This document shows positions 9,267 through 19,045 of a DNA stretch of 57,826 nucleotides, piece after piece. The translations under genes and the position numbers were made by a program. The DNA lies in contig NZ_QXJP01000027.1 in assembly GCF_004115085.1 (NCBI RefSeq), forward strand, positions 1 to 57,826, in the 5' to 3' direction. Position 1 is the stretch's first letter. Every line of letters begins with the position of its first letter. The notes under the pieces were generated by a model. The model saw only the letters and a list, made by a program, of their open reading frames with translations. It searched no databases and was not told the DNA's origin. The DNA comes from Longirhabdus pacifica (GTDB lineage: Bacteria > Bacillota > Bacilli > Paenibacillales > DSM-105158).

Positions 9267-10541
9267 TCAACCTAGTTTTTTCCTCATTATATCCATCGGC
9301 TTTAGTGGCTGATTGACTTTAAATTTAACGACTTGCAGCGGATGTCTTGCTGCGTCTAGTTCATTACCTTTATCATCCCATATCGTCTCTACTTTTTGAT
9401 GGAACAGGGTATGATTCGGGCCGAAAAATTCTACTTCATACTCGGGCTTAAAGTAGTTTCTTTGTTGTATCGTTGCTATTTTCGTATCTGCATCATAATC
9501 CAACACTAATCCTGCAAAGTCATACGATACCAGCTTGTCTTCTGGACCAAAGATATGGTCTTTTGCCGCTGGTGAATCAAAGAAAAAGCCATCGTTCAAC
9601 GGGCGGTTCGCTGCCTTGTAAATTTCTTCTAACCATTCTTGTTTTAGTACATAACGATCTGGATTATCTAAATACGAATCAATAGCTTGACGATACGCAT
9701 TGACGACCGTCGCCACATAATGGACCGTTTTCATACGTCCTTCAATTTTAAAACTATCGACTCCAGATTCAATGAGTGCAGGTACGTTCTGAATCATGAA
9801 TAAATCTTTTGCACTCATGGAAAAAGCAGGATCGTCCTCTGCGAACAACGGAATGTCAGCCGCAACAGGGTTTCCATTTTTCTGATAGAGATCATACTGC
9901 CAACGACAGGATTGACAACATCCACCGCGATTAGAATCCCGATCTGTAAAGTGATTGGATAATACGCAACGACCAGAATAAGAAGAGCACATCGCACCAT
10001 GGATAAACACTTCGATTTCAACGTCCACACGTTTTTTTATTTCTATAATTTCTTGCATCGATGTCTCTCTGCCAAGTACGACACGTGGGGCTCCTTCTTC
10101 TTTCCAGTACTGAACGGTTCTCCAGTTCACAGAAGATTGCTGTGTGCTGACGTGCACTTCCACTTTCGGTGCCACTTGTTTCGCTGTTTCCATAATAATC
10201 GGATCTGCGGCAATGATTGCGGATATACCTGCTTCTTGCAATTGTTCCAAGTAAGCCGCTATGCCTTCTATATCTTCATTATGTGCAAAAATATTGGTCG
10301 CTACAAACACTTTTGCATCGTATCTACTTGCATATTCCACCGCTTGCTTCATTTCATCAAAGGAGAAATTATCTGCATTGGAGCGAAGACCATATTTTTG
10401 TCCGCCAATGTACACTGCATCCGCACCGTAGTGCACCGCCATTTTCAACTTTTCCAGATTACCGGCAGGAGCAAGCAATTCGGGTTTATGCAGTTTTCTT
10501 CGATGTGCAGCAGATTTGTCTATGCTTTGCTGTAAAGTCAT
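9267..10541 (-). CDS. trhP2: Peptidase U32 family tRNA hydroxylation protein P2 (YrrO)
   Basis: U32-family protein, 424 aa, matching B. subtilis YrrO. In B. subtilis the YrrN/YrrO pair (TrhP1/TrhP2) makes 5-hydroxyuridine at tRNA position 34 using prephenate-derived chemistry. The opening KPELLAPAGNLEKLKMAVHYGADAVY is typical (shown in part: PELLAPAGNLEKLK). The cysteine cluster CSSYSGRC...GGCCQSCRW, expected to bind an Fe-S cluster, is intact. A strong GGAGGG site precedes the ATG. Last gene of the trmR-trhP1-trhP2 unit, ending at a terminator. Confidence 0.9.
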   Translation of the reverse strand: MTLQQSIDKSAAHRRKLHKPELLAPAGNLEKLKMAVHYGADAVYIGGQKYGLRSNADNFSFDEMKQAVEYASRYDAKVFVATNIFAHNEDIEGIAAYLEQLQEAGISAIIAADPIIMETAKQVAPKVEVHVSTQQSSVNWRTVQYWKEEGAPRVVLGRETSMQEIIEIKKRVDVEIEVFIHGAMCSSYSGRCVLSNHFTDRDSNRGGCCQSCRWQYDLYQKNGNPVAADIPLFAEDDPAFSMSAKDLFMIQNVPALIESGVDSFKIEGRMKTVHYVATVVNAYRQAIDSYLDNPDRYVLKQEWLEEIYKAANRPLNDGFFFDSPAAKDHIFGPEDKLVSYDFAGLVLDYDADTKIATIQQRNYFKPEYEVEFFGPNHTLFHQKVETIWDDKGNELDAARHPLQVVKFKVNQPLKPMDIMRKKLG

Positions 10542-10569
10542 ATGTTAGATTCCCTCCTATTCTTATCAT

Positions 10570-11511
10570 TTAATACACTTGTTCCTTAAATAGGAAACCA
10601 AATGTTAATTCTCTATGCTCGTCTTGCACTTTTTTTATTCGTTCTAACCATGCTGGATTACATTCGTATTCCTCTGGGTTAGCATAATATTGATCTATCG
10701 CTTCACGATAACAAGCAATAACGACTTCGTTATACGCAGCAGATTTCATTATACCTTCAATTTTCAAACTATCAAGATCTACTTCCAGCAATTCGTCCAA
10801 CACTTCGATGAGACAAATATCTTCCGCACTCATGACATGTGTGCCATTATCGTCTTCAAAAATAGGGAATTGCAATCCTTCACGTTCTTCTTCCACTAAA
10901 TACATCTCTTTTTCCATCGAAAAGTCATCTTGTTTCACAGATGATTTACCTTGATGAGCAGCATAGTTTTGCAATAACTCTCTTCTGGAGTGATAAATAT
11001 TGGTCATGCCGTGCACTTGCACTTGTACTTCCATGCTTTGCAAGTTGCGTTTCGTATCATGAATTTCTTCCAAATTCAATTCTCTTGCCAACACGACGCG
11101 ATTCGCACCTTTACGCTCCCAATACGTTGCTGTCGCATAATTCGTAGATAGCATTTCCGCATTCCAATGAAGTGGAATCTGAATATTTAGCTCTTTCATT
11201 AACATGATAATAGCTGGATCACCAAAAACGACAGCATCTACTTTCCATTCACTTAGTTGCTGTAAATAAACAGACAGCGCTTCTAGATCATCATTGTGAT
11301 ACAGGTTATTAATCGAAACATATACTTTCGCATGAAGTCTGTGCGCCGTTTCTATCGCTTCTTTTATATCTAAAGTCGTAAAGTTACCGGGCATGCGAAC
11401 GCCGAAGTTATTTTCTCCTATGTTAACGGCATCTGCGCCAGCTTTTACGTACATTTGTATTTCTTCTAATGAACCTGCTGTAACAAGCAATTCTGGTTTG
11501 TTACGATTCAA
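10570..11511 (-). CDS. trhP1: Peptidase U32 family tRNA hydroxylation protein P1 (YrrN)
   Basis: Shorter U32 protein, 313 aa, corresponding to B. subtilis YrrN. It has the N-terminal TIM-barrel signature (PELLVTAGSLEEIQ) and the HGMTNIYHSRRELL segment, but lacks the cysteine cluster present in its partner. The two probably act together, with YrrO carrying the metal site. TTG start, overlapping the trmR TGA stop in a TTGA arrangement, so translation is likely coupled. Confidence 0.88.
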   Translation of the reverse strand: MNRNKPELLVTAGSLEEIQMYVKAGADAVNIGENNFGVRMPGNFTTLDIKEAIETAHRLHAKVYVSINNLYHNDDLEALSVYLQQLSEWKVDAVVFGDPAIIMLMKELNIQIPLHWNAEMLSTNYATATYWERKGANRVVLARELNLEEIHDTKRNLQSMEVQVQVHGMTNIYHSRRELLQNYAAHQGKSSVKQDDFSMEKEMYLVEEEREGLQFPIFEDDNGTHVMSAEDICLIEVLDELLEVDLDSLKIEGIMKSAAYNEVVIACYREAIDQYYANPEEYECNPAWLERIKKVQDEHRELTFGFLFKEQVY

Positions 11512-12218
11512 TTACATTTCACTCCTCTTTCATTCTTTAATACACTCACCGCTACCCCATCACCAATAGGTAATATATTTGTTTCTAGCTGTGGGTGTTC
11601 TATAAGAAATTGGTTATACTGTTTTAATTTTTGTACCATGCGACGATAACGTTTTGGGACATTTTCCAATGGTTCAGGCTCAGCCACATAACCACGGAAT
11701 AAGACGTTATCTGTTACGATAACCGCTCCGTCATTTAATTTTGGAAAAGATAAATCGAAGAAAGAACGATATTGTCCTTTCGCGGCATCGATAAACACAA
11801 AATCAAATGTCCCTTCTACGGAAGCAATGAGATCCAATGCGTCCCCTTGTATACAAGTTACCGTATGAGAGACATCCCCCGCTATGAAATTTTGCTTGGC
11901 TTGTTCTGCCCGTCCTTCATCCAATTCTAGCGTGATGATGTTTGCCTCTGGTAGTACACTAGCCATTTGCAAAGCCGAATAACCAATAGCAGAACCAATC
12001 TCCAGTATACGCTTTGGTCTGTGTACAGACAATAGCATTTTTAGACAGGAGATGCCATCCCACTGCATAATAGGGATATGTTCTTGCTCTGCTTGTGCTT
12101 CTAATTGAGATAGAAGTGTTTTAGTTTTATTTGATGTAGATGTAGATAAAGTAGAAAGTGTAGATACATACTCCATCACTTCTGGTTGATTCATATTTAA
12201 TACTTCTCTTTGCTTCAT
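11508..12218 (-). CDS. trmR: tRNA 5-hydroxyuridine O-methyltransferase TrmR (YrrM)
   Basis: SAM-dependent O-methyltransferase of the COMT-like family, 236 aa. In B. subtilis TrmR (YrrM) methylates ho5U34 to mo5U34 in tRNA. Visible motifs are ILEIGSAIGYSALQMA (SAM motif I), VTCIQGDAL and the FDFVFIDAAKGQY segment carrying the metal and SAM ligands. An unusual Ser/Thr-rich stretch (STLSTLSTSTS) lies near the N-terminus. The ATG has AAGGAG 6 nt upstream, inside the end of mltG. It sits directly ahead of the two hydroxylation genes, giving the whole mo5U pathway in one operon. Confidence 0.9.
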   Translation of the reverse strand: MKQREVLNMNQPEVMEYVSTLSTLSTSTSNKTKTLLSQLEAQAEQEHIPIMQWDGISCLKMLLSVHRPKRILEIGSAIGYSALQMASVLPEANIITLELDEGRAEQAKQNFIAGDVSHTVTCIQGDALDLIASVEGTFDFVFIDAAKGQYRSFFDLSFPKLNDGAVIVTDNVLFRGYVAEPEPLENVPKRYRRMVQKLKQYNQFLIEHPQLETNILPIGDGVAVSVLKNERGVKCN

Positions 12219-12228
12219 TCCATACTCC

Positions 12229-13302
12229 TTATTGCTGCTTACTAATGGCGATGTTGTTTAAGTGGTCATTATACGTTTCAGCGAATAAATGCTCTTGCGT
12301 GCCATCTTTCTTCGTCACGTAAAATAAATAGTTCGTTTCATCCGGGTACAGTGCTGCCTCTATGGACGCATAACCTGGTGCAGCAATGGGTCCTGGTGGT
12401 ATACCATCAATGGCATACGTATTATAAGGGCTATCGATTTGCAAATCCACTTCAAACAATCTTTCCTTTTGTTCTCCAAGCGCATACTGTACGGTTGCAT
12501 CAATTTGCAGACGCATCGGAATAGCCAAACGATTGTATATCACACTTGCAACGATAGGACGTTCTGCATCCACAATCACTTCACGCTCAATGAGTGAAGC
12601 GATCGTCATCATTTCATGAAAGGTTATACCGAGTTTGTCCAATTGTTGTTCCCAATCTGCTGGCAATGTATTTAATTTATTGTTTAATTCCTCCAGCATA
12701 CGTAAAACAATATCTTGTTCATTGCTTGTAGCTAGCAATGCATACGTCTCTGGAAATAAATATCCTTCCAAGTCGTAACTGTAGTACTCACTTTGTGGGA
12801 TGTTTTCAATCCATTTCAACGTAGATATATACGCTGTAGGATCTTGCAATGCTTCGACAAATGCTGCTGTATCAATGAGTCCATCTTCCCCTAAAGCAGT
12901 CATCATTTGGTCGATGGTCCATCCTTCAGGTATCGTAAATTCGATCATATCTTCCTGTACGACGTCACCGCTATTTAACTTATATATAATGTTATCCAGC
13001 GTGATACCTGGTTTCATTGCATATGTTCCCGCTTGGAACTGACTGCCAATCCCTTTATATTTCAAATAATAATTAAATATGGTTGCATTTTTCACGAGCC
13101 CTGCTTCTTCCAGCGTGGTTGTCATTTGCGCAACAGACATTCCAGGCAATATTTCTACTTCCACTATCTCATCTTTCGCTTCTACAGGCTGCAACCCTTG
13201 TGCCACATATAGTAATGCACTTCCAGCTAAACCTACGATTAAAAAGAAAGCGATCAACATCGTTATCCCTATTTTTTTCTTCCCTGATTTTTTTGCTGAC
13301 AT
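12229..13302 (-). CDS. mltG: Endolytic murein transglycosylase MltG (YceG-like)
   Basis: 357 aa. Lysine-rich cytoplasmic start, one membrane helix at about 11-33, then a LysM-like region (VEILPGMSVAQM) and a YceG catalytic domain. The conserved ASLIEREV stretch carries the expected catalytic glutamate, and YNTYAIDGIPPGPI is also diagnostic. MltG cuts nascent glycan strands at the membrane and sets strand length. It sits between yrzB and trmR as in B. subtilis (YrrL). Confidence 0.93.
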   Translation of the reverse strand: MSAKKSGKKKIGITMLIAFFLIVGLAGSALLYVAQGLQPVEAKDEIVEVEILPGMSVAQMTTTLEEAGLVKNATIFNYYLKYKGIGSQFQAGTYAMKPGITLDNIIYKLNSGDVVQEDMIEFTIPEGWTIDQMMTALGEDGLIDTAAFVEALQDPTAYISTLKWIENIPQSEYYSYDLEGYLFPETYALLATSNEQDIVLRMLEELNNKLNTLPADWEQQLDKLGITFHEMMTIASLIEREVIVDAERPIVASVIYNRLAIPMRLQIDATVQYALGEQKERLFEVDLQIDSPYNTYAIDGIPPGPIAAPGYASIEAALYPDETNYLFYVTKKDGTQEHLFAETYNDHLNNIAISKQQ

Positions 13303-13442
13303 CTAAAAAAGTCCCCCCGCATGTCACTTATTTTTATCTATGGCATGATTAAATCACAAAAAGTACTATTTTTGCAAACTTAATTTTATATACAATATAG
13401 AAGAAGATGATAATATGCAGGAAATGCTCTGAGATGACAACA

Positions 13443-13471
13443 AAAAAATAAGGACAAACAAGGTTGTCCTT
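13443..13471 (-). terminator. Intrinsic terminator after yrzB
   Basis: Stem AAGGACAA (13450-13457) with TTGTCCTT (13464-13471); the minus strand then runs into ATTTTTTTG. It separates yrzB from mltG. Confidence 0.75.
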
Positions 13472-13514
13472 TTCATCATTTCTTCATCTTAAAAATGCTT
13501 TATTTCAGTTTTAC

Positions 13515-13826
13515 TTACGCTTCGTCCTCTTCGTCAAACTCTGCTAAAATAGTGTTGAATGTTTCTTCGACGATTTCCCATTCTTTCTCATCGTCAATCG
13601 TAAACAATTTCAACTCTTCTCCTTCGTCTTCAGAGCGGAATACGAATACTTCTTCTTGCTCTTCTTCATCTGTATCTTCTTGATCTAGTGGAACCAGCAT
13701 AATGTAGTTCTTCCCTGTTTGATCCACTTCGAATTCCATAATGACTTCGTAATGCTCTTCGTTTCCATTTTCATCTGGAATAATAATTACTTCAGTTTCT
13801 TGTTCTGTTTGATTGTTGTTAGTCAT
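13515..13826 (-). CDS. yrzB: DUF1292 family protein YrzB
   Basis: Very acidic 103-aa protein with the DUF1292 pattern (IIPDENGNEEHYEVIMEF, then YIMLVPLDQ). No catalytic residues are recognisable. The family is conserved in Firmicutes next to ruvX and ireB but its function is not established. RBS GAGGTG upstream of the ATG; 9 nt downstream of ruvX, so likely co-transcribed. Confidence 0.88.
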   Translation of the reverse strand: MTNNNQTEQETEVIIIPDENGNEEHYEVIMEFEVDQTGKNYIMLVPLDQEDTDEEEQEEVFVFRSEDEGEELKLFTIDDEKEWEIVEETFNTILAEFDEEDEA

Positions 13827-13835
13827 TTCTACACC

Positions 13836-14246
13836 TCATTTTTTAGAATCCAAGTAACCTTGGAGTATAAACGTTGCAGCAATTTTGTCTACAACTTTTT
13901 TTCTTTTTTTACGACTCATATCCGCCTCAATGAGCGTCTTTTCCGCAGATACTGTTGTTAATCGCTCATCCCACATGTGAACAGGCAATTGTAACTTTTG
14001 CTTCAATCTATCTGCGAATGCAATACATAATTCAGCACGCTCTCCTATTGTACCATTCATGTTCTTCGGTAATCCAACCACGATTTCTTCAATAGTATAT
14101 GCAAGCACAAGTTCTCTCAACCGTTTCATCTCTTGTTTTTGGCCCAATCGCTGAATGACTTCGATTCCTTGTGCAGTAAACCCTAGTTCGTCACAGATTG
14201 CAACTCCTATGGTTTTATCTCCTACATCTAGTCCCATAATCCGCAT
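13836..14246 (-). CDS. ruvX: YqgF/RuvX family RNase H-fold nuclease
   Basis: 136 aa, RNase H-like fold. The first acidic catalytic residue is in [26 protein letters not shown] and the C-terminal WDERLTT segment with its acidic residue are also intact. The E. coli homologue YqgF acts in 16S rRNA 5' maturation, and a Holliday-junction resolvase role has also been proposed. Positioned between ireB and yrzB, the standard alaS-ireB-ruvX-yrzB order. Confidence 0.9.
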   Translation of the reverse strand: MRIMGLDVGDKTIGVAICDELGFTAQGIEVIQRLGQKQEMKRLRELVLAYTIEEIVVGLPKNMNGTIGERAELCIAFADRLKQKLQLPVHMWDERLTTVSAEKTLIEADMSRKKRKKVVDKIAATFILQGYLDSKK

Positions 14247-14276
14247 GCTTATTCTCCTACTAACGCCGGGTTTGTT

Positions 14277-14543
14277 TTACGTTTGCCGATGTTGTTTTAA
14301 ATATGATTTTACGAGCTCTTCAATCAATTCGTCACGTTCTCTTTTTCCAATGAGCGCACGTGCATTGTTGTGTCTTGGAATATAGGCAGGATCTCCAGAA
14401 AGCAAGTACCCTACAATTTGATTGATCGGATTATATCCTTTTTGTTCCAGTGCTTCATATACCGATAATATAATGTCTTGTGGCGATGTGTCTATACTAT
14501 CATTTTTAAAATTGAATTTCATCGTCTTGTCAAATGAACTCAT
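14277..14543 (-). CDS. ireB: IreB family regulatory phosphoprotein (YrzL)
   Basis: 88 aa, DUF965 family. The pattern [19 protein letters not shown] followed by [18 protein letters not shown] is highly diagnostic. In Enterococcus, IreB is a substrate of the PASTA kinase IreK and affects cephalosporin resistance; in Bacillus the role is less clear. GGGAGG lies upstream of the ATG, directly downstream of alaS. Confidence 0.92.
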   Translation of the reverse strand: MSSFDKTMKFNFKNDSIDTSPQDIILSVYEALEQKGYNPINQIVGYLLSGDPAYIPRHNNARALIGKRERDELIEELVKSYLKQHRQT

Positions 14544-14637
14544 CCGCCAAAACCTCCCATATTATGGCAATGTGATGGTTGCCATACATTATACGCTGAA
14601 ACTTTTATACGCTTGCGCTACTTTATTTTTCTTCCCG

Positions 14638-17256
14638 TTATATCCACTGCTGAACGGCTTGCAATGCTTCTTGCATTTTAGCAGGATCTTTCCCTCCGGC
14701 TTGCGCCATATCTGGGCGACCACCACCGCCACCTCCGCAAATTTGCGCGGTTGCTTTTACCAATTTACCAGCGTGATATCCTTTCTGTACTAAATCAGGC
14801 GTCACCGCAGCAACGAAGTTGACTTTTTCCCCTTGTACAGCACCTAGAACAATGATAGCCGATTGCAACTTCACTTTTAGCTCATCTGCCATCTGTCTCA
14901 GTCCGTCCATATCTTGCCCATCAATTTCCGCTGTTAACAAAGGTATGTCGTTGACCTTAGTTACTTTTTCGTGCAGGGATGCACCTTCTATGCTGCTCAA
15001 TTTTGATTTCAAAGACTCATTTTCTCTTGTTAATTCTTTCAGCTGTGCTTGTAAAAGTTCCACTCGCTGCATAACGTCCTGACTTGATTTGGTCTTTAAC
15101 TGATGTCCTACTTGTCCCAGTATATTAAGCTGCTGTTCATTATATTCATACGCATGCTGTCCCGTAGCCGCTTCTATTCTTCTTACACCAGAACCAATAC
15201 CAGCTTCACTTAAAATTTTAAACGTACCTATTTCTCCCGTGCTAGTGACATGACATCCACCACATAATTCCAGACTGTAGTCACCAATTTGAACGACTCT
15301 TACGATATCACCATATTTTTCACCGAAAAGTGCCATCGCCCCCATCTCTTTTGCTTCGTCTATATTTTTATACGAAATAGAAAGGGTTGTGTTGCTCCAA
15401 ATTTGCTCATTTACTTTTCTTTCAATCTGTTTAAGCTGCTCTGGCTCGATTCCACCAAAATGAGAGAAGTCAAAGCGAAGTCTATCTACTGCGACTAAAG
15501 AGCCCGCTTGATTCACATGATCACCTAACGTCTCCTTTAATGCTTGATGCAGCAAATGAGTCGCCGTATGATTTTTAATAATGCCTTCTCTGTTGCTACG
15601 ATCTACTTCTGCATGCAATGTGTCCCCAACTGTAATACTGCCATGTTCCAGTGAAACATGATGCACATGCTGTCCTTTTGGAGCTTTAAATACGTCGGAA
15701 ACCGTTGCTTGCACGCCCTCCGCACTTAACGTACCGTGATCGCTAACCTGCCCTCCACTTTCTGCATAGAACGGAGTCTGATCTAGAATCACGTAGACGT
15801 TCATACCTTCTTTCGCTTCTTCCAATAACTGATCATCATGCAATATAGCCAATACTTTTGCAGATGTCGTTAAGGTCTCGTATCCAGTAAACTTGCTTTC
15901 TTCACTAAAGTCTGCAAGGGGTCCACCTTGTATTTTCATGCTGCCCGTATCTTGCCTTGCTGCCCGTGCTCTTTCACGTTGTTTGTCCATTGCTTTGTCA
16001 AAGCCATCACGGTCCACTGTCATTTCATTTTCTACAGCATAATCTTCCGTTAAATCAAGTGGAAAACCATACGTATCATACAATTTAAACGCTTCTTCTC
16101 CTGTAATTTGAGTGCGTCCTTCTTGTTTTGCTTTTAATTCTATTTGAGATAAGATGTCCAATCCATCGGATAATGTCTCATGAAAACGTTCTTCCTCTGT
16201 TTTAATGACTTTCTCAATGATTTCAACCTTTTCTTTTACGTTCGTATAGTAAACGCCCATAATATCTGCAACCACATCTACTAATTCAAACATAAACGGT
16301 CTATCAATGCCTAATATTTTTCCGTACCTTACTGCTCTGCGCAATAAGCGACGAATGACATAACCGCGACCTTCATTCGAAGGCAACACATCATCCGCAA
16401 CGGCAAAAATTACTGTACGAACATGATCGGCAATTACTTTCAGGGCTGTATCGACCTGTACATCTTTTCCATATGTAACATCTGCAATACGACAAGTTTT
16501 TTGTATAATCGGTTGAAACAAATCCGTATCAAAATTAGATTCAACATGCTGCAATATGGAGGCAAATCTTTCAAGTCCCGCACCTGTATCAATATTTTTC
16601 TTCGGCAAAGGCGTGTAAGAGCCATCTTTATTTTTATTATATTGCGTAAATACCAAGTTCCACACTTCTAAATATCGTTCGTTCTCTCCACCTGGATAAC
16701 ATTCAGGATCACTAGTATCTCCGAAAGCTTCGCCACGGTCATAAAAAATTTCTGAGCAAGGGCCACATGGACCTTCTCCTATTTCCCAGAAGTTACCTTC
16801 TCTTAGGCGAACAATTCTTTCTTTCGGTAGACCTATCTTTTCATTCCAGATCGCAAATGCTTCATCATCCTCTTCATGAATAGTTACAGATAATAAGTCC
16901 TTATCGAATCCTATCCACTTTTTATCCGTTAAAAATTCCCACGCCCATGAAATGGTTTCTTCTTTAAAATAATCTCCAATAGAGAAATTACCTAGCATCT
17001 CAAAAAAAGTTTGATGTCTTTTTGTTTTACCCACATTTTCAATATCATTCGTACGAATACATTTTTGTGCATTGGCAATGCGTGGATTATCTGGTATGAT
17101 ACTTCCATCAAAATACAATTTCAGTGGTGCCATCCCAGCGTTAATCCATAGTAAAGATGGGTCATTATGTGGAACTAATGGTGCACTAGGCTCAATTTTG
17201 TGGCCTTTCGTCGCAAAAAATTCTAGCCATTTCTGGCGAATTTCACTAGATTTCAT
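14638..17256 (-). CDS. alaS: Alanyl-tRNA synthetase
   Basis: Full-length AlaRS, 872 aa. In order: class II catalytic domain ([32 protein letters not shown]), tRNA-recognition domain, editing domain with the zinc-binding set HTATHLLH and CGGCH, and a C-Ala domain ending in a glycine-rich [15 protein letters not shown] stretch. It charges tRNA-Ala and clears mischarged Ser and Gly. First gene of the alaS-ireB-ruvX-yrzB unit, behind a strong promoter and a structured leader. No T-box. Confidence 0.97.
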   Translation of the reverse strand: MKSSEIRQKWLEFFATKGHKIEPSAPLVPHNDPSLLWINAGMAPLKLYFDGSIIPDNPRIANAQKCIRTNDIENVGKTKRHQTFFEMLGNFSIGDYFKEETISWAWEFLTDKKWIGFDKDLLSVTIHEEDDEAFAIWNEKIGLPKERIVRLREGNFWEIGEGPCGPCSEIFYDRGEAFGDTSDPECYPGGENERYLEVWNLVFTQYNKNKDGSYTPLPKKNIDTGAGLERFASILQHVESNFDTDLFQPIIQKTCRIADVTYGKDVQVDTALKVIADHVRTVIFAVADDVLPSNEGRGYVIRRLLRRAVRYGKILGIDRPFMFELVDVVADIMGVYYTNVKEKVEIIEKVIKTEEERFHETLSDGLDILSQIELKAKQEGRTQITGEEAFKLYDTYGFPLDLTEDYAVENEMTVDRDGFDKAMDKQRERARAARQDTGSMKIQGGPLADFSEESKFTGYETLTTSAKVLAILHDDQLLEEAKEGMNVYVILDQTPFYAESGGQVSDHGTLSAEGVQATVSDVFKAPKGQHVHHVSLEHGSITVGDTLHAEVDRSNREGIIKNHTATHLLHQALKETLGDHVNQAGSLVAVDRLRFDFSHFGGIEPEQLKQIERKVNEQIWSNTTLSISYKNIDEAKEMGAMALFGEKYGDIVRVVQIGDYSLELCGGCHVTSTGEIGTFKILSEAGIGSGVRRIEAATGQHAYEYNEQQLNILGQVGHQLKTKSSQDVMQRVELLQAQLKELTRENESLKSKLSSIEGASLHEKVTKVNDIPLLTAEIDGQDMDGLRQMADELKVKLQSAIIVLGAVQGEKVNFVAAVTPDLVQKGYHAGKLVKATAQICGGGGGGRPDMAQAGGKDPAKMQEALQAVQQWI

Positions 17257-17303
17257 TTATCATTTCCTCCATGTATAGCACGATAGTTTGTCCGTAGTAT
17301 CTC

Positions 17304-17357
17304 GTTTACTGTTCACGTATTTCATTCTCACAATGCAAGCTATGTGAGGGAGTAAAC
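17304..17357 (-). promoter_or_regulatory. Structured 5' leader of alaS
   Basis: Nested inverted repeats in the alaS 5' UTR: outer arms GTTTACT (17304-17310) and AGTAAAC (17351-17357), inner arms CTCACA (17327-17332) and TGTGAG (17343-17348). There is no T-box GGTGGNACC motif and no U-run, so an attenuator is not supported. It may be a protein-binding or stability element. Confidence 0.4.
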
Positions 17358-17388
17358 GCACACTCTTTTTTCATCCAATATCATGAAA

Positions 17389-17418
17389 ATTATAACGGTA
17401 CAATGCTTGCTATGTCAA
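17389..17418 (-). promoter_or_regulatory. Consensus sigma-A promoter of alaS
   Basis: Minus-strand TTGACA (17418-17413) and TATAAT (17394-17389), both perfect, with 18-bp spacing. The predicted start lies about 125 nt upstream of the alaS ATG. Confidence 0.8.
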
Positions 17419-17475
17419 GGCAAGAGGGCTTCTGAAGCTAACACATTTTCATGCATCACACCTGCTATGTTCGCA

Positions 17476-18543
17476 TCATGTTCTGCGATGAATAATATAG
17501 ATAGCAAAGTGATGAACGACAACTTTCATTGCGGCGAAGAATGGTACAGCTAAGATGAGACCAACGATACCAGCAAGTTGTCCTCCGACAAGAAGGGCAA
17601 AAATGATAAGCAATGGATGCATATGTAAACTTTTACCTACAATTTGTGGGGATATCACGTTGCCTTCGAGCGTTTGTATGATCGTATTGACCAAAACAAC
17701 AAACAGCACCATTTTCAGCGATACAGTGGATGCCATAATGACCGCAGGCGCTGCGCCAAAAAAAGGACCTAAATACGGTATGATATTAAACACAGCCACA
17801 ATGCTAGACATGAGTAGAGGATAAGGCATACCAATCAACCAGTATCCTACATAAGCTAAAAAACCGATAACGATACACACGAGAAATTGACCTCTTACGT
17901 AATTCCCAAGTGCAGCATCGATTTCACTCCATAACTTGGTCAATCCTTTGCGTTTCGTTTTAGGTACGACTGGTAAAAAAGCCCGTTGTAACAGCTTCAC
18001 GTCCTTTAACATATAGAAAGCTAAAAAAGGGATAATAAAGGCGATAAACAGCTTATTTATCGTATTTCCGATGTCATTAATAAAATTGGAAATCGTATTT
18101 TGAATCGACTGTTCAAGCCGAATAAGGGATTGGTGTAAAGCTTCTCTAATCGTACCGGGTACATTTTTATTATTATCTAAGATGCGAAAATATTGCTGTG
18201 CTTTTGATGACATTTCAGGAAATTGCTCATTTAACTGCTTCAACTGCTCCATAAACATCGGAATCACATTCATGACGATCACGATGAGCGAAAAAATAAA
18301 TACAGCATAAATGAGAAGTACCGAAATGGTTCTAGGCACTTTTCGTTGTTGTAGTAAATTCACCACTGGATTGAGGACATAAGAAATAATAACAGCAAAT
18401 AAAAACGGGGCTAATATGGCCTTTGAAAAGTCATATATCCCTTTGAGCATCGGTGAAATTTGTTGCAGGAAATATAAAATTAAAATAATGAGCAATGTAT
18501 AAATAAAAAAAAGCAACCATTTGTGGTTGAGCCACTTCTCCAT
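17476..18543 (-). CDS. AI-2E family transporter (YrrI-like permease)
   Basis: About 355 aa with eight or so hydrophobic segments and the AI-2E/UPF0118 signature (VFNIIPYLGPFFGAAPA, NVISPQIVGKSLHMHPLLII). Family members export small molecules or ions, and some are Na+/H+ antiporters; substrate unknown here. I chose the second ATG (MEKWLNHKW) because AAGGTGG lies just upstream, while the first ATG at 18567 has no ribosome binding site. B. subtilis yrrI occupies the same place upstream of alaS. Confidence 0.85.
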   Translation of the reverse strand: MEKWLNHKWLLFFIYTLLIILILYFLQQISPMLKGIYDFSKAILAPFLFAVIISYVLNPVVNLLQQRKVPRTISVLLIYAVFIFSLIVIVMNVIPMFMEQLKQLNEQFPEMSSKAQQYFRILDNNKNVPGTIREALHQSLIRLEQSIQNTISNFINDIGNTINKLFIAFIIPFLAFYMLKDVKLLQRAFLPVVPKTKRKGLTKLWSEIDAALGNYVRGQFLVCIVIGFLAYVGYWLIGMPYPLLMSSIVAVFNIIPYLGPFFGAAPAVIMASTVSLKMVLFVVLVNTIIQTLEGNVISPQIVGKSLHMHPLLIIFALLVGGQLAGIVGLILAVPFFAAMKVVVHHFAIYIIHRRT

Positions 18544-18647
18544 ATTAACCACCTTATTGTTATCCATTGTTCAAGAAAAAATTTCAATGTAAATATGGCA
18601 AAACTATTGTCTGATACAGTATATGTACAACCCTGTGAAAATATAAA

Positions 18648-18710
18648 AGCTTTTCGAAGAAAAGCTATCTTCGTAAGGATAAAGGGGAAAAAGCTAAACA
18701 AAGTTTAGCT
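18648..18710 (-). terminator. Two tandem terminator-like hairpins
   Basis: Perfect 8-bp stems: AGCTAAAC/GTTTAGCT (18692-18710, followed on the minus strand by TTTTTCCCC) and AGCTTTTC/GAAAAGCT (18648-18666, followed by TTTATAT). They follow a larger terminator and precede the AI-2E permease gene. Segments 18647-18684 and 18720-18756 are imperfect direct repeats. Confidence 0.55.
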
Positions 18711-18770
18711 GGACCCTACAAGCTTTTCGAAGAAAACCCTCATCGTAAGCATAAAGCACAAAAACACAAA

Positions 18771-18817
18771 AAAAAGGTCAGTTGAGAAAGCAATATACTT
18801 TCTCAGCTGACCTTTTT
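18771..18817 (-). terminator. Strong bidirectional terminator after the zinc-ribbon gene
   Basis: Twenty-bp stem (18771-18790 with 18798-18817, one G-U pair), 7-nt loop, with A-run and U-run ends on either strand. It lies 10 bp past the stop of the 66-aa gene. Confidence 0.9.
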
Positions 18818-18827
18818 GACATACCAT

Positions 18828-19028
18828 TTATGTTGCTTGGTGAAAATGCACCACTTCTTCATCCATAAATAAATCATCCAAAGAACTTAATGTCCCGTCT
18901 TCTTCCACTTGAAAAACGGACATTTTCTCTCCTTGTACCGTTAATTCTATAAAACATCCCCAACAATAAAATTGAGTTGAACCGATTTTACCAATATCTT
19001 TTGAATTACAATTTGGACATCGTATCAC
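18828..19028 (-). CDS. Small zinc-ribbon protein
   Basis: 66-aa protein opening with CPNCNSKDIG and followed by FYCWGC, i.e. two CxxC pairs typical of a zinc ribbon, then an acidic tail. GTG start with GGTGAGC upstream. It lies 17 nt downstream of the PRC-barrel gene and before a strong terminator, so it is the last gene of the cymR-cysteine desulfurase-yrrD series. No specific function can be assigned. Confidence 0.75.
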   Translation of the reverse strand: MIRCPNCNSKDIGKIGSTQFYCWGCFIELTVQGEKMSVFQVEEDGTLSSLDDLFMDEEVVHFHQAT

Positions 19029-19045
19029 TTCCAGCTCACCCTTAC

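Noticed and set aside
9999..10535. 178-codon plus-strand frame opposite trhP2
   Set aside because: Antisense to a clearly conserved U32 gene; the composition (Cys, His, Phe rich) is typical of a shadow frame.
17257..17475. T-box leader for alaS
   Set aside because: No GGTGGNACC antiterminator core, no specifier stem and no terminator hairpin were found in the leader.
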